Shown: positions 36,085 to 48,303 of the stretch, in pieces | How the letters are laid out: each line of letters begins with the position of its first letter | Position numbering within the stretch: the stretch's first letter is position 1 | Assembly: GCA_963969395.1 (NCBI GenBank) | Contig: OZ017795.1 | Location: 3,534,001-3,598,000 of the forward strand | DNA: 64,000 nt | Reading direction: 5' to 3' | Origin: Pseudoscleropodium purum | Taxonomy: Eukaryota; Streptophyta; Bryopsida; Hypnales; Brachytheciaceae | Program-made: the position numbers and the translations under genes | Notes under the pieces: model-generated | Told to the model about the DNA's origin: nothing | Seen by the model: the letters and a program-made list of their open reading frames with translations, nothing else | Database searches by the model: none

Positions 36085-37120
36085 ATTCGAAATCAAGTCT
36101 TGCTGTCAGTGCGATCGAGTCCTTCCGTACAGCAGCCTCACTGGATTAATGCCACTTCGACTTTAGCTCTAGCTAGGCACGGAAAATGCAATCGCCAAAA
36201 GCAACGGAATACACCAAAGTGTCGATGGGCTGGAGGGCCTGGGCTTTATATCAAGCCCAGAGTTGATGAAGCCTCGGTAGTAAGATTCGGCCATAATTCA
36301 TCCATACAAGCCATGTGTACTCTAGGTCATCTGTTTTCGTGGATGAAGCCTCGGTTGGTGATGAGGCACAGCTCTAAGGGGCTAGTCTCGGGAGTGGGTA
36401 TAGAAAGCCAAGTGCTGCCTGCCATCAGTAATTCAGTGGAAATCCTATTTGTTAAGTTGGAGCAATTGGAGGACAATCTCAACTGCGAACCACCAAACCA
36501 GACACTTCGAAATGCCTGTATGGATCTAGAGATTTTTGAGACTCTCATCACAAATTTTAGATCTATTCATGTTTAGGTTGTTCTAAAATTTGGAGCTTGG
36601 AGGTTCTAGTTGCAATTAGCTTTAGAAACCAGAGCGGTTTGAGATACCCGTCTAGAACAGGCCATTTGAAACCAAGATATACATACTTTGTTCAAATATT
36701 GTGTTTTACAGCCCCAAACTGCTGTGGATGAAATGCAATTAGCATAATAGTTTGCTCACAATGTCAAACTAATGTAAATTATGTCAAACTTGCACAAGGA
36801 ACACTGTCTTTAATGGAAATCATTGATGTTTCCAAATCTATTATCTGGTGTGAGTGGTGTTGATCCGAGGCGACTAGAAAGTGTCTTCGGGCCATGAAAT
36901 ACAAAATCAGTAAATATATTATCGTATTGTTTGATACTTTTCCATTTTCGTGAATATGACCATTTGATTTCGATCTCAGCTGACCGTTAATTGAATTTTT
37001 AACAATCAGCTTGAACGATCATTCCAGATTCACGTACGACCGAGACTTGGTTTGAATGCAGCAGACCAAATCACGAAAGATCCCCCCGTCCCGACTCCCG
37101 AGACTGAACAACAACGTCTG
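36085..37120 (+). other. Block present only in copy A
   Basis: Not found in copy B. A plus-strand frame runs to 36576 and reads protein-like at its end (QVLPAISNSVEILFVKLEQ), without a recognisable start or family. The block may be an insertion, or a relic lost from copy B. The DNA just to its right (37126-37305) does have a counterpart in copy B (51187-51370), but in a different order relative to its neighbour. Confidence 0.35.
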
Positions 37121-37502
37121 ACGAACAGATATTTCGTTAAAATGGCGCCATTTTTCCGCCATTTTACGTTAATTTTCTGAGACCGGTATAGATTTCAGAC
37201 CCTCAAACCTTGAGATCTAGGACAGGTCTGCAGTTCAGACAGCACGTTCTGAACCTAAAAGTGCCAAGTTTGTAGAATACCGTTACTTAAATGAAATATT
37301 CGTTGACGTCGAATCTCACTACCGAGGCCTGCACCACTCAGACCTTCATAAATTCAAAGAGACAACGCCTTGTTGCCGTAACCATATTCTACTATCTCCT
37401 GATTGATTAGAAATCTGATAGAGCCATCTGAGAGTCTTAGCGCATTGGAGCATTGGAGAACCTCCAGTACATTATATCAGTTTCCTTGCTCTAGATACAC
37501 TG

Positions 37503-37510
37503 TATAAAAG
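37503..37510 (+). promoter_or_regulatory. TATA box of RING copy A
   Basis: TATAAAAG, 155 bases before the position where the start codon would be. The counterpart in copy B is TATAAAGG at 51371-51378. Confidence 0.4.
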
Positions 37511-37664
37511 GATACAAGTTGTTTGGGGTTACTGTGCATTTGAACTCGCTATGTGTGCGTAATCTTCACAGGTACTTGTATCTAGCAAAGTCAGTGAAGA
37601 AGTACCGAACTGGCGAGGAGTAATAGGTGATGAGCATTGATCACGTCCAAGAGTATCGATCGAT

Positions 37665-38604
37665 ACGGAAGGAAACTTGCAATTGCCTCTGTCTTCCACC
37701 ACCGACAGCACTGTTGATGCTGGCTTATCTATGCGTCCAGATTGGCTGGTGTGCTTCATCTATCGGGAGCTCCCGACTGATCCAATTTCAACCTCGTGCG
37801 GTCACGTCTTCTGTTGGCCCATCATGTACCCGTGGCTTCAAAACCGGGCGAAGCCATGCCCAGTTTGCAGACACCTCTTAGGAGGGGACCTCGACATCAT
37901 TGCTCTTTACGGTGCTGGAGGAGCTGGTGAAGAGCTAAGCAACGGCAGCGGCCGTCCCGGTGAGATTGCAGCTTCACACAGCTTCATTCCACCACGCCCG
38001 CGCATTCCACTTTCGGCCATGGCAGCTGCAAGCACGGACGACGATATAGGCATTGAGAATTTCCACTCAGCAAGCAATGAGGTCACTCCAAGGTCTTTGC
38101 TCCCTGCATACGAGAGGTCAATAAGCGAATTGTCTCATGCACTTATCTCCCAAAGAGCCCGAGTGCACGATATGGCGTCAGAGCGACTCAATTTACTAGG
38201 TCGGGAGAACGATTTGGTACAAGCAAATGCTATCTTGAGACGAGAGCTTCTGGAGAGACACTGGCAACTTTCAAATCCTAGTGAGAAACTAGAAGTTGCA
38301 GAATGACGGCCAAGTGAACGAATTGGAGCGGAGGAATTTCCTGTTGATTCGAGAGGCTGGAGTTTGTCAGGCGAGAGAGCGGCAGATCCTCGAGAGGGGA
38401 ATCCAAATAGCCAGAGGAACACATTGCAAAAGCGGTTGGGTCGAGCGAATCAGCAACTGCCACCTGGGTGAAGTAAAGGACTCTGAATTCAACTGGTGGT
38501 TAATTGTTTACAATGAATATCTAGACCCTATAATTGTTACAATGGCTGGGTTTTACCACATTGGCCAGCTCAGCAAAGGCTGGATTTTTGAGGAACTAGA
38601 ATAG
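37665..38604 (+). pseudogene. RMA-like RING E3 ligase, copy A, degenerate
   Basis: Aligned with copy B, the initiator ATG is ACG (37665) with an in-frame stop shortly upstream, so the start is lost; the next in-frame Met lies just before the RING. The RING keeps ligand C1 (LVCFIYREL) but has Tyr for C2 and Ile for C6 (FCWPIMYPWL); SCGHVFC and CPVC are intact. The YGAGGAGEE stretch after the RING matches the 'LYGRG' box of RMA proteins. A frame change before the TGA at 38304-38306 cuts off the coiled-coil tail, which continues in another frame from 38296 to 38604. RMA proteins are ER-membrane ubiquitin ligases, but no membrane anchor is visible here. Confidence 0.75.
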
Positions 38605-39008
38605 TTTTGTGTCACCAACTTAAAATTGGAGGTTTTTGAATTTCTCAGACCTGAAGTACCTTAGGAGTTTTTCATCTGCTGTGAATATAGCTTGTTTACT
38701 TGTTTGAAAAGAACCTGAAAGTATTGAAACTGGAGCTTAAAAAATGGATTGCATTAGAGAAATTCTCAACCCCTTTGGAGGTTAGCTCTAAAGCATTTGA
38801 TAGGACCCCATGATTACATTTAACTTTGCTTAATGACATGTTTTTTCCTTGTAATTGCTCTCCTAAAAGATGCATTTTTGTCTAATGAAGTCATGATATT
38901 TGACGACTATCAGTGATATAAAACCCAAGTAAAAATAGTAATAGATTCATGGTTCAAGTATTGTATTGTATTTAACCCAAATTATTGCATATCTTGTTTC
39001 TTATTAAG

Positions 39009-39309
39009 CAGGGTTGACAAGACGTCCGGACGCAGACGTCAAGACGCGGACGCTATGTCCGTAGCGTCTGCCAGTCCCCCATCTGCCTGTCCGCCCGTCC
39101 GTCCGTCCGTCCGCCTGATTATGGTCGTCCGATCGATGCGCGGACTGATCTGGTCCGCACGATCTGGGCGTCCGCCTTGCCCGTCCGCCCCACCCCGCCC
39201 GTTCGCTTTCCGACGGCGGTTGGGACGCTGCGTCCGCTAGCGTCCGTGCGTCCGGACGTCCAGAAAACGAACGCTATTTTGGGGCGGACGTTCAAATTCG
39301 TCAACCCTG
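39009..39309 (-). mobile_element. GC-rich hAT-like non-autonomous element 2
   Basis: Terminal repeats CAGGGTTGAC / GTCAACCCTG and a perfect 8-bp target duplication TTATTAAG (39001-39008, 39310-39317). Its right end, reversed, matches the left end of element 1, so it is inserted in the opposite orientation. It is dense in GTCCG motifs and lies in the spacer between tandem duplication units. Confidence 0.88.
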
Positions 39310-39419
39310 TTATTAAGTTTTGAAAAAAAAATGTCAAAAATAATTCAATGACATTTACCATTAAGAAGTCTTTTAATTGCACCATAATAAACTTTATTCA
39401 TTGACATATGATGAGAATT

Positions 39420-39830
39420 AGGGGTTAATAGGTTGTTTTTATAGGAAAATCAATTGTCCATAGTGAATCTTCAAAAAGAATGGGATGTTTAGAAGATTAA
39501 CCTCATTGTCAAATGCATATGTTCAAAGTTAAATTTCAGACCCCATTTAGGTATATGAGAATGATATTTTTCAAAAAGTTTGAACTTAAAGAAATTGGAG
39601 AATCAAGCTAGTTTTCATCTCCAAAAAATCTAGTTGAGATTTAGAGTCTCAAATAAAGTGTTATGAATAAAATTCTAAAAGGAGTTGAAAGCAAAATTTT
39701 CTTTGATATTTTCAAAAACCCTCTCCAAATTTTGTTTATAACTGGTGATTGGAGAGTTTAAACCTCAAATACAATTTTTAAAGATGAAAATTAGCTTGAT
39801 AAACTAGGTGGAATTGAATACAATTTGTTA
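39420..39830 (+). repeat. Family D foldback element, copy 3 (right part missing)
   Basis: The left arm and centre match 12568-12832 and 3480-3720 (GACCCCATTTAGG, GGAGAATCAAG, TCATCTCCAAAA). It ends where homology to the BTB locus begins, so it marks the tandem-duplication junction. Confidence 0.5.
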
Positions 39831-40036
39831 GGAATGAATTGTTTTGCAATGCAACCATTGTGTGTCATGAGTCTTTAATTTGTAAGTCTAATTCAAATTC
39901 ACATCTTCAACACTTGAATGTATACTCAGCTTGTAAGTTGTAATCGTACACCTTTAATTCCAATTTGTAAAGCATGAAACTAGGACATGACCTTACTAGA
40001 ATACTTCATTCTAGATTTATTCACAATGATTGACTA

Positions 40037-40041
<5 letters not shown>

Positions 40042-40126
<85 letters not shown>
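40042..40126. repeat. (TA)n microsatellite, 85 bp
   Basis: Uninterrupted TA dinucleotides. The equivalent position in copy 1 (about 8543-8552) has only a short TATATATATG, so the expansion is specific to copy 2. It can extrude as a cruciform. Confidence 0.9.
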
Positions 40127-40128
<2 letters not shown>

Positions 40129-40388
40129 ATCTCCAAATTGCATCATTTACAAATAAATGAGAGGATCTTTTAGCCAACCTCATATTCAAGCAATTCATGG
40201 CCGGAATATATTCTCAAATTGACGCATATACCAACTTGACTCATAATCAAAAAATACATAGCTATGATATATTTGCCTTTATTGACTTCGAAACTGTAGT
40301 AGCTTGGTTGCCATGGCTTACAACATCCATTGTATTTTTTAAACTTGAATAATTTGTTTACTAATATTCTCACAACACTAGTAGCTAT

Positions 40389-40616
40389 CACTACAAGAGA
40401 AAGTGGTGTTTTAATTGAGTTTTTAAGTATAAATCTAAACTTATGATTTTTAAGTAATGATCTTTCAAAAGATTTTTAGCAAAATTTTACTAAAAATACA
40501 TGTATTTTTAGTGAGTTTTTGTTGAAAATCTCTTTAAAAGTCATTATTTAAAATCTTATGTTTAAAGTTTAGGACTACTTAAAAACTCAATTAAAACACC
40601 CCTTTCTCTTGTAGTG
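40389..40616. mobile_element. CACTA-type (En/Spm-like) hairpin MITE
   Basis: Starts CACTACAAGAG and ends CTCTTGTAGTG, with target duplication TAT (40386-40388, 40617-40619), the classic 3-bp CACTA duplication. The whole 228 bp is a palindrome centred near 40502 (ACTAAAAATACA / TGTATTTTTAGT). Non-autonomous. Confidence 0.85.
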
Positions 40617-41235
40617 TATAACTAGTTGCTTCTATAGTAATGCACTCAAATAGTCAGAATACTTATTGCCTCGGTAGTAATCCACTTCAAACTATAAGAA
40701 CAAAACCTCAATCAATCCCTCTTCAACAATTTCTATTGTTGTCACAAGTTTCTCCATAAGGAAATCCCCCAGATAGTTCTCGATCATTTTGAACTTAGCT
40801 GCATCGATTCTTTAGTTATCTAGGGTAGATTTAACCCCTACAAGCTTTGCACCACCGAAGCAAGGGTTTTTATCATGGTATTTTTCCATCATTCTATCTG
40901 CCATGACAAGACACAATCAAGAAAATAATACCTGTAGATTAACAAAGACATGCATATTGTATAGTACATGTGAGATAGATTTAATCCATATGGTAATCCA
41001 TATTATATTCTCTTACAGCATTTACAGCCATTTAAAGTTCTAAACTTATTAAAATTGGGTGTTTCAAAGGCCAAAACTTGAATGAACAAACCCATCCCTT
41101 GGAAGATGTATCAATAGCTAGCACAAATCATGCAACTTCTAACTTCGTAGAGTTTTCCACAACCTGTGATAACATGTGTCATTTCTGCATGTCGCTAGGT
41201 TACATCGGGGAGCGATCCTTTCAGCAACCTCACAA

Positions 41236-42638
41236 ATGGAGAAACTAACATTTCCAAGGATAGAGTGGTGTGGCGGTAGTTCTTCTGCAGAACACGATGT
41301 TTCCATTCGCCTGGTCCCGAACGAAATCAACCAAGAGCAAGCGACCGACCTTGGCAGCCGAGAGCCCTTGGTAGTCTTCCAGGTGCATTCCACTCGGTTG
41401 AAAAGAAAAAGCAAGTACTTCCAAGTGTGCTTAAGCAACAGATGGACACATCCAGATGCAAATCCATCACCACCTTCCTATCGCAAGGAACTCAATCTGG
41501 AGCTCATCCACGGGTTGCAAGTTGCATCTTACATCGACTGCTTTTCCCGCATGTACACGCCTCTCCGCAAAGACTTCCAGGACGTCAAATCCAGTCTGGA
41601 TCTTCTACGAGTCGCGTCTCAGATCGAGTTTCACGAATTGGTAAACTCCATTTGTCGGTATTTGTCAGCCATACGTTGGTCTGGACAGGATGAGCTCTGG
41701 ATTCGACTATTCGCATCATTCCAGATTTTCCTCGTAGCCAGGCCGGCGGTCTGGTGGCTCGGTTGCAGATCGGCGAACATGGCAACGAGGATCATCGTAA
41801 GAAACTAGTACGTGGCCAGATTGTGCACGGCTTACATATTGCTTTGCGTCAAGACGATAGTGTGGGGAAAGAGCACTTCCTCAGTGCTCAAGCTTTCTTT
41901 GAGGACTTTTTCTCGAACCTTCTACGAGGCGAAACCGATTCTGCTTTTGAAGTCGACGTGGTCACGACTGTGAGCAAGGAAGTGAAGGGAATGCTCGAGA
42001 GTTTCCATGAAGACTGTCGGAAGCATGCCATCTCGGAGGAACCTAGGGGAGAAACTCCGGTGGGCATTGAGATGGAAGGTGTTCATGCTCTTGACTTAAG
42101 AAGAAAACTCAAGGGCCTTTGTTGGGCCCTGGAGCTCTTATTGAAGGCACACGTGGCTGAAGAAGTGATCGAGTGCTTGCTGCATTTGGAGTCGTTTTTG
42201 GAAATCATTCTTGCAGCTTGGAGTGTTGAGTCTAGCCAATCAGCTTCCGAAAACGTTGCACGACGGTTTTGTACGCTCGTGATATTCATGTTCCAAGAGG
42301 TGTCTACGGGACGTCTGCTATTGGAAATTCCAGATCGAGTTTTACTGGCCGAGAGATGGCAGTTCCTCAACGGTGCATTTGATCTGGAAACGCAGAAGGA
42401 TGACGGCATGATCCTTGTTACGGAGGAGTTTGGACAAGCTGTCGAAGGCGTGTTTCTGACTTTGCCATTACAGCAGCAGTTGGAGCTCTTACAGCGGAAC
42501 AGAATTTTCTCCCAAAGATTCATCTGCACAATGTCGCTCATGAATCTGATGAGAGGAAACTGGCCAGCTGAAGAGGATGCATTGCTGCAAGCTGACGTCG
42601 AAGTGGACAGGGGCGTAGCTCATTCTCTGGAAACATGA
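41236..42638 (+). pseudogene. BTB/POZ protein, copy 2, frameshifted
   Basis: The start and the first 160 codons match the 6.3-7.8 kb gene almost exactly. One C is missing at about 41721 (ATTCCAG against ATTCCCAG), which shifts the frame and stops translation at 41806-41808 after 190 residues. The BTB core is kept and the helical half lost. The remaining sequence is still open in the other frame to 42638, so the lesion is young. The last codons also differ because of about 10 inserted bases (CATTCTCTGG) near 42622. The overlapping uORF (41174-41248) is retained. If transcribed, a BTB-only product is conceivable. Confidence 0.85.
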
Positions 42639-44173
42639 GAGCACGACAAAAGGAGAGAAGGAGACCGAGCTTTTCCGAATGAATTTCAGTTGGTTCTTGA
42701 AGACTTCATGCAATTGTATGGTTTCAGTTCTATTAATGTAGACAGAGCCCCGAGGATGTCATGGGTGCAGATGGGTGCGCCTGGTGTAGAGGTTGTGTAG
42801 GTGTAGTTCACCCAGGAAGGATAGATATGAATTTTGCAAATGGAAAGTGAGGAATTGGTTGTTGGATTATATATGTTCATATTATTTTGTGAAAATGTCG
42901 TTTTTCAAAGGACAGAGTTACGACAGTCAAGTGCAGCAAACTGGCTCTAAGAACTAGGATCAGTTTGTGGGGAAATTTTCCATTTATAAAAGGTGAATTT
43001 TCAAGGAACCGTATATGATATACTTTGTTTAGGGGGTATAAAATGATCCAAAGACATAGATTATTTTGATTCATGTTGAGGGACCTCTCAAACCACAATG
43101 AAAATATATATAGGGAGCGAATTTTGCATCCTAATTTTTCTCGTTTTGATGATTACTTCCAGGGGTGCCGACAGTGGCCTTTGCAATCCCATCTGCAAGA
43201 ATATGCAGTATTCATTCCGTGGTCAAGAACCAAACATTATATACAGCCTTACGTGAGATTCAATTGATCTATGGAATACGAAAGAAATTGTTCAATATCA
43301 GAACTGAAAATGCATGTCTTACACATTCCGTAAATGAGAAGCTCTGATCGATTTCTGCTCATTACCTGAGATAACGTAACTAAGCAACAATCACTACTCA
43401 GATATGGTAGTCATGGCGATCACGGCTGCCACCTGCAGACTTTAAACTTTAAAATATATGAATTTGATCGAGTCTTTTCAGGTGGAATACACTTCTTATG
43501 TCAAAAAGCAGAAATAAAACTAGTATATTCGAATAAGAAGTGCTGAACTGAGCACCACCCAAAGCTGAAGTTCCAAATGGTCATGAGTCAAAAAGTCAGT
43601 TAAGTCTGGTGCAGTCATTAAATTAAATGATTTCTTTCGAAGCGCGAAGCACAGAAACTACGATCAGGCAGTGTAGGTCTGAGGTTCTAGAAAACACTGA
43701 TATTTCGCCATTTTCGTGAAAACGACAACCTAACGTAGAGCACACTCAAATTAACGGTACCGACTACTGAAGTGGAGTCGTAACGCTGCAATTGGAGACT
43801 GAAACGACGCGTGTCTACCGACGTGTTGTGATCCAACGGTACAAAACCATAACCCTAAGATTTTAAAAAGTTATTTTTGGCCTACAATGAAACTTTATGA
43901 TTTTCAATGTTCCGGAATTAATGTAACGACCTGCTACAAAACTATCCCTGTTGCAAGACCGACCCTGTTGAATAGCATAACGAACCCAGTCTTGCAAAAA
44001 GTGTCGGTACATTTTCTGAACATGAGCAATTTCAATTTTATAAAATCTACAGAATTCTAGAGTTCCACAACATCGTTTGGCACTTTCAGGTCACGGGGCT
44101 GATGTAAATCTACACTTGACTTAGTTTTTTGAAATTTGCGTAGATTTGTGTTACCATCTTTGGTTCAGAATCA

Positions 44174-44426
44174 CATTAGAAGAGTTTTCGGGGTCCACAA
44201 GCCTGTTTCGGGCCTGTTCCCCCGCAGCTGTTCCCTGAAGCGAGGGGAACGGCCCGCTGTCAGAATTATTTTTTCATAAAAAAAAATAATTTTAATTTTA
44301 ATTTTTTTTTTTGGTCAATGACGTGGAGGGTCTCGGCTACGTTAGACTGCTGCGCCGAACCTGTTTCCTGCGTTTGCAGGCTGTGATAACTCACAGGCAT
44401 CTAGAGGTTCCAAAAATCTTCTAATG
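44174..44426 (+). mobile_element. MITE family B, copy 4
   Basis: CATTAGAAGAG to CTTCTAATG, with the most GC-rich and probably least decayed end domains (GGGCCTGTTCCCCCGCAG; GTGATAACTCACAGGC). CA flanks both ends, possibly chance. Confidence 0.7.
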
Positions 44427-45672
44427 CACCAAGTCAATAAAATTGAGGATATCATGAATTCATTATATCAATACCCAACATAAAATTTAAAGCTTTGTGA
44501 AGATAAAAGTCACCATCTTTTGGGGGTGAATGCAAGAAACATTAATACTATTTTGTGTCACACAAAATTTTAGAATTTCTAAGTTGTGATTGGCCATATC
44601 TTTTGCAAATTGAAGCCAATGTACTTGAATTTTTTTGTGAAGATTAGCAATTAGATAATAATTAGAGAACTTATTTCTCAAAAAATTTCAAAAATCATTT
44701 TATATTTAAATTTCAATTTAGTTAATTTGTCACACTCTACGGTTTAGGATTTTTTAGTACTGGGGTCTGGGGACTACCCAAAATTAATGATCTAAAGCTG
44801 AAATTTTTGAATTCTATTCCTACACTAGAGATGAATGTGCCCACCAAAAAGATCTCAAAAAAACATTATTTTATGTCCTCTACATTCATACAAATAGGGC
44901 TCCTTTGAGCTCAAAATTCTAAATGATGAAAATGGTTTCAAGGTTATTCATTTAGTAAAATCTATTTATCATGAAGTCTTTTCAAATTGCCATTTTTTAG
45001 TTTCTTTAAAAATTTTCTTTCCTATTTACAAATTAAAATGTCAAAGTACCTATTTTCATGAGATTTTGTACTTTTCTAGTTCTCCTACTTAAATTTTTTT
45101 TCTATGCTTTTTCTTTGACCTTTGTAGGGTACCTTCTCCTTAAAGGTTTATACATTAAATATGTTTTTCTAATTTTTTTTCTAATTTATAATACTATTGA
45201 AAAATCATGAATATTATGGCCAGTGCAACAAAATTGAAAGGTGTTTCTTGCAATCACCTAGCATCTAATATTATGCCAATTTAACAAAAGACTGATTGTA
45301 AGATTGATTGGTAGGTTTTTTTTATTGCCTAGGTTCTTTTCATGCTATTTTTTAGGTGTATTTTGAAATTAGAATTTTACAAATCTATATATAGAAAATA
45401 TGACCAATGTATACACCTTTGAAAAGATGGTAATCTAGGAAGGAAAATCATAAAAAAAATTCTACATAGAAAAATTTTAAAAATACAAAATTACAAGAAA
45501 ATAAGTACTTTGATGTTTGAATTTGTAAAACTTAAGAAAAATGTTTACTAAGAAACTAAAAAATTTCTATTTGTAAAGACTTCATGGTGAAGAGATTTTC
45601 GCCAAAAGATCTAGCTTGAAACCATCTCTAATGTTCAAAAATTGAAAAATATGCACGCTAGGGATTCCTATT

Positions 45673-45969
45673 CAGGGTTGACGAATCTCAACGTCCGCCC
45701 CAAAATAGCATCCGTTTTCCGGACGTCCGGATGCTAATGGACGCAGCGTCCTTCCCACTGTCGGAAAGCGGACGGGCGGGGCGGACGGGGCAGACGGGGC
45801 AGACGGCCCGAGGCGGACGCTCAGATCGTGCGGACTGCATCAATCCGTGTGTTGATCGGACGGTCGTAACTGGGCGGATGGGTGCAGGCGGATGGGGTGA
45901 ACTGGCGAACGCGAATGTCAATGGACGCTACGGACACAACGTCCGCGTCCAGACGTCGTGTCAATCCTG
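45673..45969 (+). mobile_element. GC-rich hAT-like non-autonomous element 3
   Basis: Starts CAGGGTTGACGAATCTCAA like element 1, ends GTCAATCCTG. The flanks TTCCTATT and CTCCTATT are an 8-bp target duplication with one change. Same dense GTCCG/CGGAC inside. Confidence 0.85.
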
Positions 45970-46728
45970 CTCCTATTTAGTATTTGCATGAATGCGAAGA
46001 ACCTAAAATAATCTATTTTCAAATTATATCCTTGGTAGGAGTATGCTTGAATGCTAAGGGAATTGACCATAGAAATTTCAACTCTACATCATTAATTTTG
46101 GATACTCAATAGTACTCAAAAATTCTAAACTTGAAAGTGTAACAAAATGGCAAAATAGACTTTAAAATATAAAATGATTTTATTTAATTTAAATAATAAT
46201 AAATATGATGACAATAAAAACATCCATCTCCAATCAAATGTTTTAATTTATTATATTCATGCCTCAAAAGTAAGAAAAGATGACAAGTGTGCCACACAAC
46301 ATGTGACATAATCAAGGACCAATACATTTTGTGAATTCTTAAAATTGACAATTATGAGGGTTAAAAACTAATAAATTAGGGGAGAGTATATGAACTTGTT
46401 AATTTAAAAATTCATAAATTAAGTATATAGTATACAAAAAACATCACAATGCAACTCATATTGAACAACTCATATTGAACACCTTGTCTGCAAAATGCAC
46501 CAATGGAACATGGTCGCACACCAATTGTCAGACCATGTAAGCTAAAGGTAATTTCTGAACGCCAACGATTAAATATGAGCTGCCTAAATGTATAGACTCT
46601 AACTAATTGAATAGGTTTCAATTACTGAGAAGACCAGACAAAAATTACTTAGGATTTGAATTTAATAGTCTATAGGAACCGGGTTCAGTAGCTATATGTT
46701 CAGTTGCCTTCGAGTACACCCAGAACTT

Positions 46729-47859
46729 TCCCCTACAAAAAAACATCCATACGTGTGATTTCAACGCGGATATGTCGACGTAACCATTCAAAACTTTCAA
46801 AATCGATCGCCGACGGTACAGACAACAGACCAAATGGAGCAAGCTCGATCGATCTATGCTCACGTGATCGTGCTTCCAAGACTGGCAACGACGCACCACA
46901 ATTCCCCATTGACCTTGAAAAATAATTCCAGCTGCCGACTGACACTGCCCACAACTACTTCTTTCGATTTGCGTGCCCCAAAGTGACGACTCCTGACGAT
47001 TCGTGGGATCGTGTCCAAATGACGAGGGAACCCAAGCGAATTGGGTGCCTTGGATGGTGGGACAGAGACATTAATCAGCCACTTGTGCACAGCCATCAAG
47101 ACGCCTTATCACTACCGCGTGCAATCGCAAAAATGGTGTGCGGGAATACAACAATTCTACAGGAAATCGAGGAACTCGTTCTTTCGAAACCAAGTTCAAG
47201 TCTACAACCGATTGTACAGTTCTTGTGGATTGGGAGAGTGGGGCGAGACGGGGAGGAGGGGACGAGCAAACATTGGTTTGGTTGCTCTTGCCAATATCCA
47301 GTGTCACTGTCTTACTAGTACTCTAGCTTTTTCTTGGGAGCGACTTTGACGACTGCATGCCACGATCGATCACTGCTCATACCCAAACTTCCGAGCAGAT
47401 GGAGTTTGTGGAATTGCGTACTGAAGCTTGATTTCTGCAACATGTTCCCAACAATTGCACGACTTCAATTCCGAACGTTACTTAGCCTAAAGGAACGTCA
47501 AGGAGTAATCTTGGTAAGTTTGGAGACGATTTGCATTACAAACCATGGCTGCAGCGTACTTGTAATAAGTCCAGCTCGTCAGCCAAATGGTTTGACTTTT
47601 CCAGTCGGATAGAAGTAATTGACTGTCAATTAATTAAATGAGTAATGTGATGAAACTTCCAATTATTAAGAATGCTTTTAATTTGGTGAAGTCTGCTGGA
47701 GTCTGTAGACATACAGTTTGGACCCGGAACTTAAGTTTCGAACTCTGTTTACTAGAAATTGTAGTAGTAATAAATTGGTTTGAAAAGAAAGTCGGACGTT
47801 AGCTTGATTTGCTTAGTCAAGTGATATTAAAATGTCTGCTAGCGGAGCAGGACTCGCCG
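46729..47859 (+). promoter_or_regulatory. Highly conserved segment upstream of the Cys-rich gene, copy B
   Basis: Counterpart of 31495-32622, with the G-box at 46861-46866. A TAC to TAG change near 47325 and indels break any long frame seen in copy A, which supports a non-coding role. Confidence 0.4.
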
Positions 47860-47866
47860 TATAAAT
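47860..47866 (+). promoter_or_regulatory. TATA box of the Cys-rich gene, copy B
   Basis: TATAAAT in the same context as in copy A (32623), 227 bases before the ATG. Confidence 0.5.
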
Positions 47867-48086
47867 TCATGGCGATTCCAACAGAGACTCCACTCTCACC
47901 GAGCTATTCGATCATCATCTCCAGTTTGTGGTTCCAGTGTTTTGCATTGACCTTCATTGCCCAGCTCCTGAGTCATTCATTCCGAGTGAGCGTTTCAGTC
48001 AAGTTGCTTTATACAGCAATTTATTGTATCAGTCAGGCTCATCAAGCGTCTTGTCTTGAAGCAGTTCGTGAATTTCGGCAGTGATC

Positions 48087-48303
48087 ATGGACTCTCTTTT
48101 GCACCAGCTGATTGCATCAGCGTCCGAAGGAGATGGCACTCGCGATCATTATTGCCTGCAAGGAGATGACTGCCCCAGATGCAAGAAAGACACGAAGCAG
48201 GTTGAGTGCTGCACGTCAACACGCGGCTGCTGACGGAGATCCAACTCCTAATCCTCACGTTTGCCTGTCTGAAAACTGCCCATACTGCAACAAGAAGTCG
48301 TGA
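48087..48303 (+). CDS. Small cysteine-rich protein with repeated C-P-x-C motif, copy B (+1 frame break)
   Basis: The first frame (48087-48233, 48 residues) is identical to copy A at the nucleotide level. The +1 extension (to 48303) has one change, Pro to Ser in the second motif (CLSENCPYC). The TGA-C junction is at 48231-48234. Cysteines are spaced C-x5-C-x2-C, then a CC pair and a C, then C-x4-C-x2-C in the extension. AATAAA lies at 48769. No signal peptide or membrane segment, so a cytosolic metal-binding or redox role is possible; this is inference only. Confidence 0.5.

Larger units (their letters stand above)
29870..38750 (+). repeat. Segmental duplication, copy A
   Basis: Collinear in direct orientation with 43090-52610. 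Copy A alone carries a 51-bp retroposon (30457-30507), a 217-bp hAT-like element (35076-35292) and about 1 kb at 36085-37120. Identity is uneven: about 97% in 31495-33340 and similarly high in 34750-36050, but far lower between and outside these islands. Confidence 0.85.
39830..43085 (+). repeat. BTB-locus duplication, copy 2
   Basis: Reverse complement of 5940-9050 (see that entry). Its right end abuts copy B of the 9-kb segment at about 43090, which suggests the original arrangement of the unit. Confidence 0.8.
44050..46085. mobile_element. 2-kb block inserted in copy B
   Basis: Copy A is continuous across this point (about 30870). The block contains MITE B4 and hAT-like element 3 plus AT-rich DNA with no gene. 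It probably accumulated by nested insertion; its outer boundaries have no clear terminal repeats that I could see. Confidence 0.5.
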
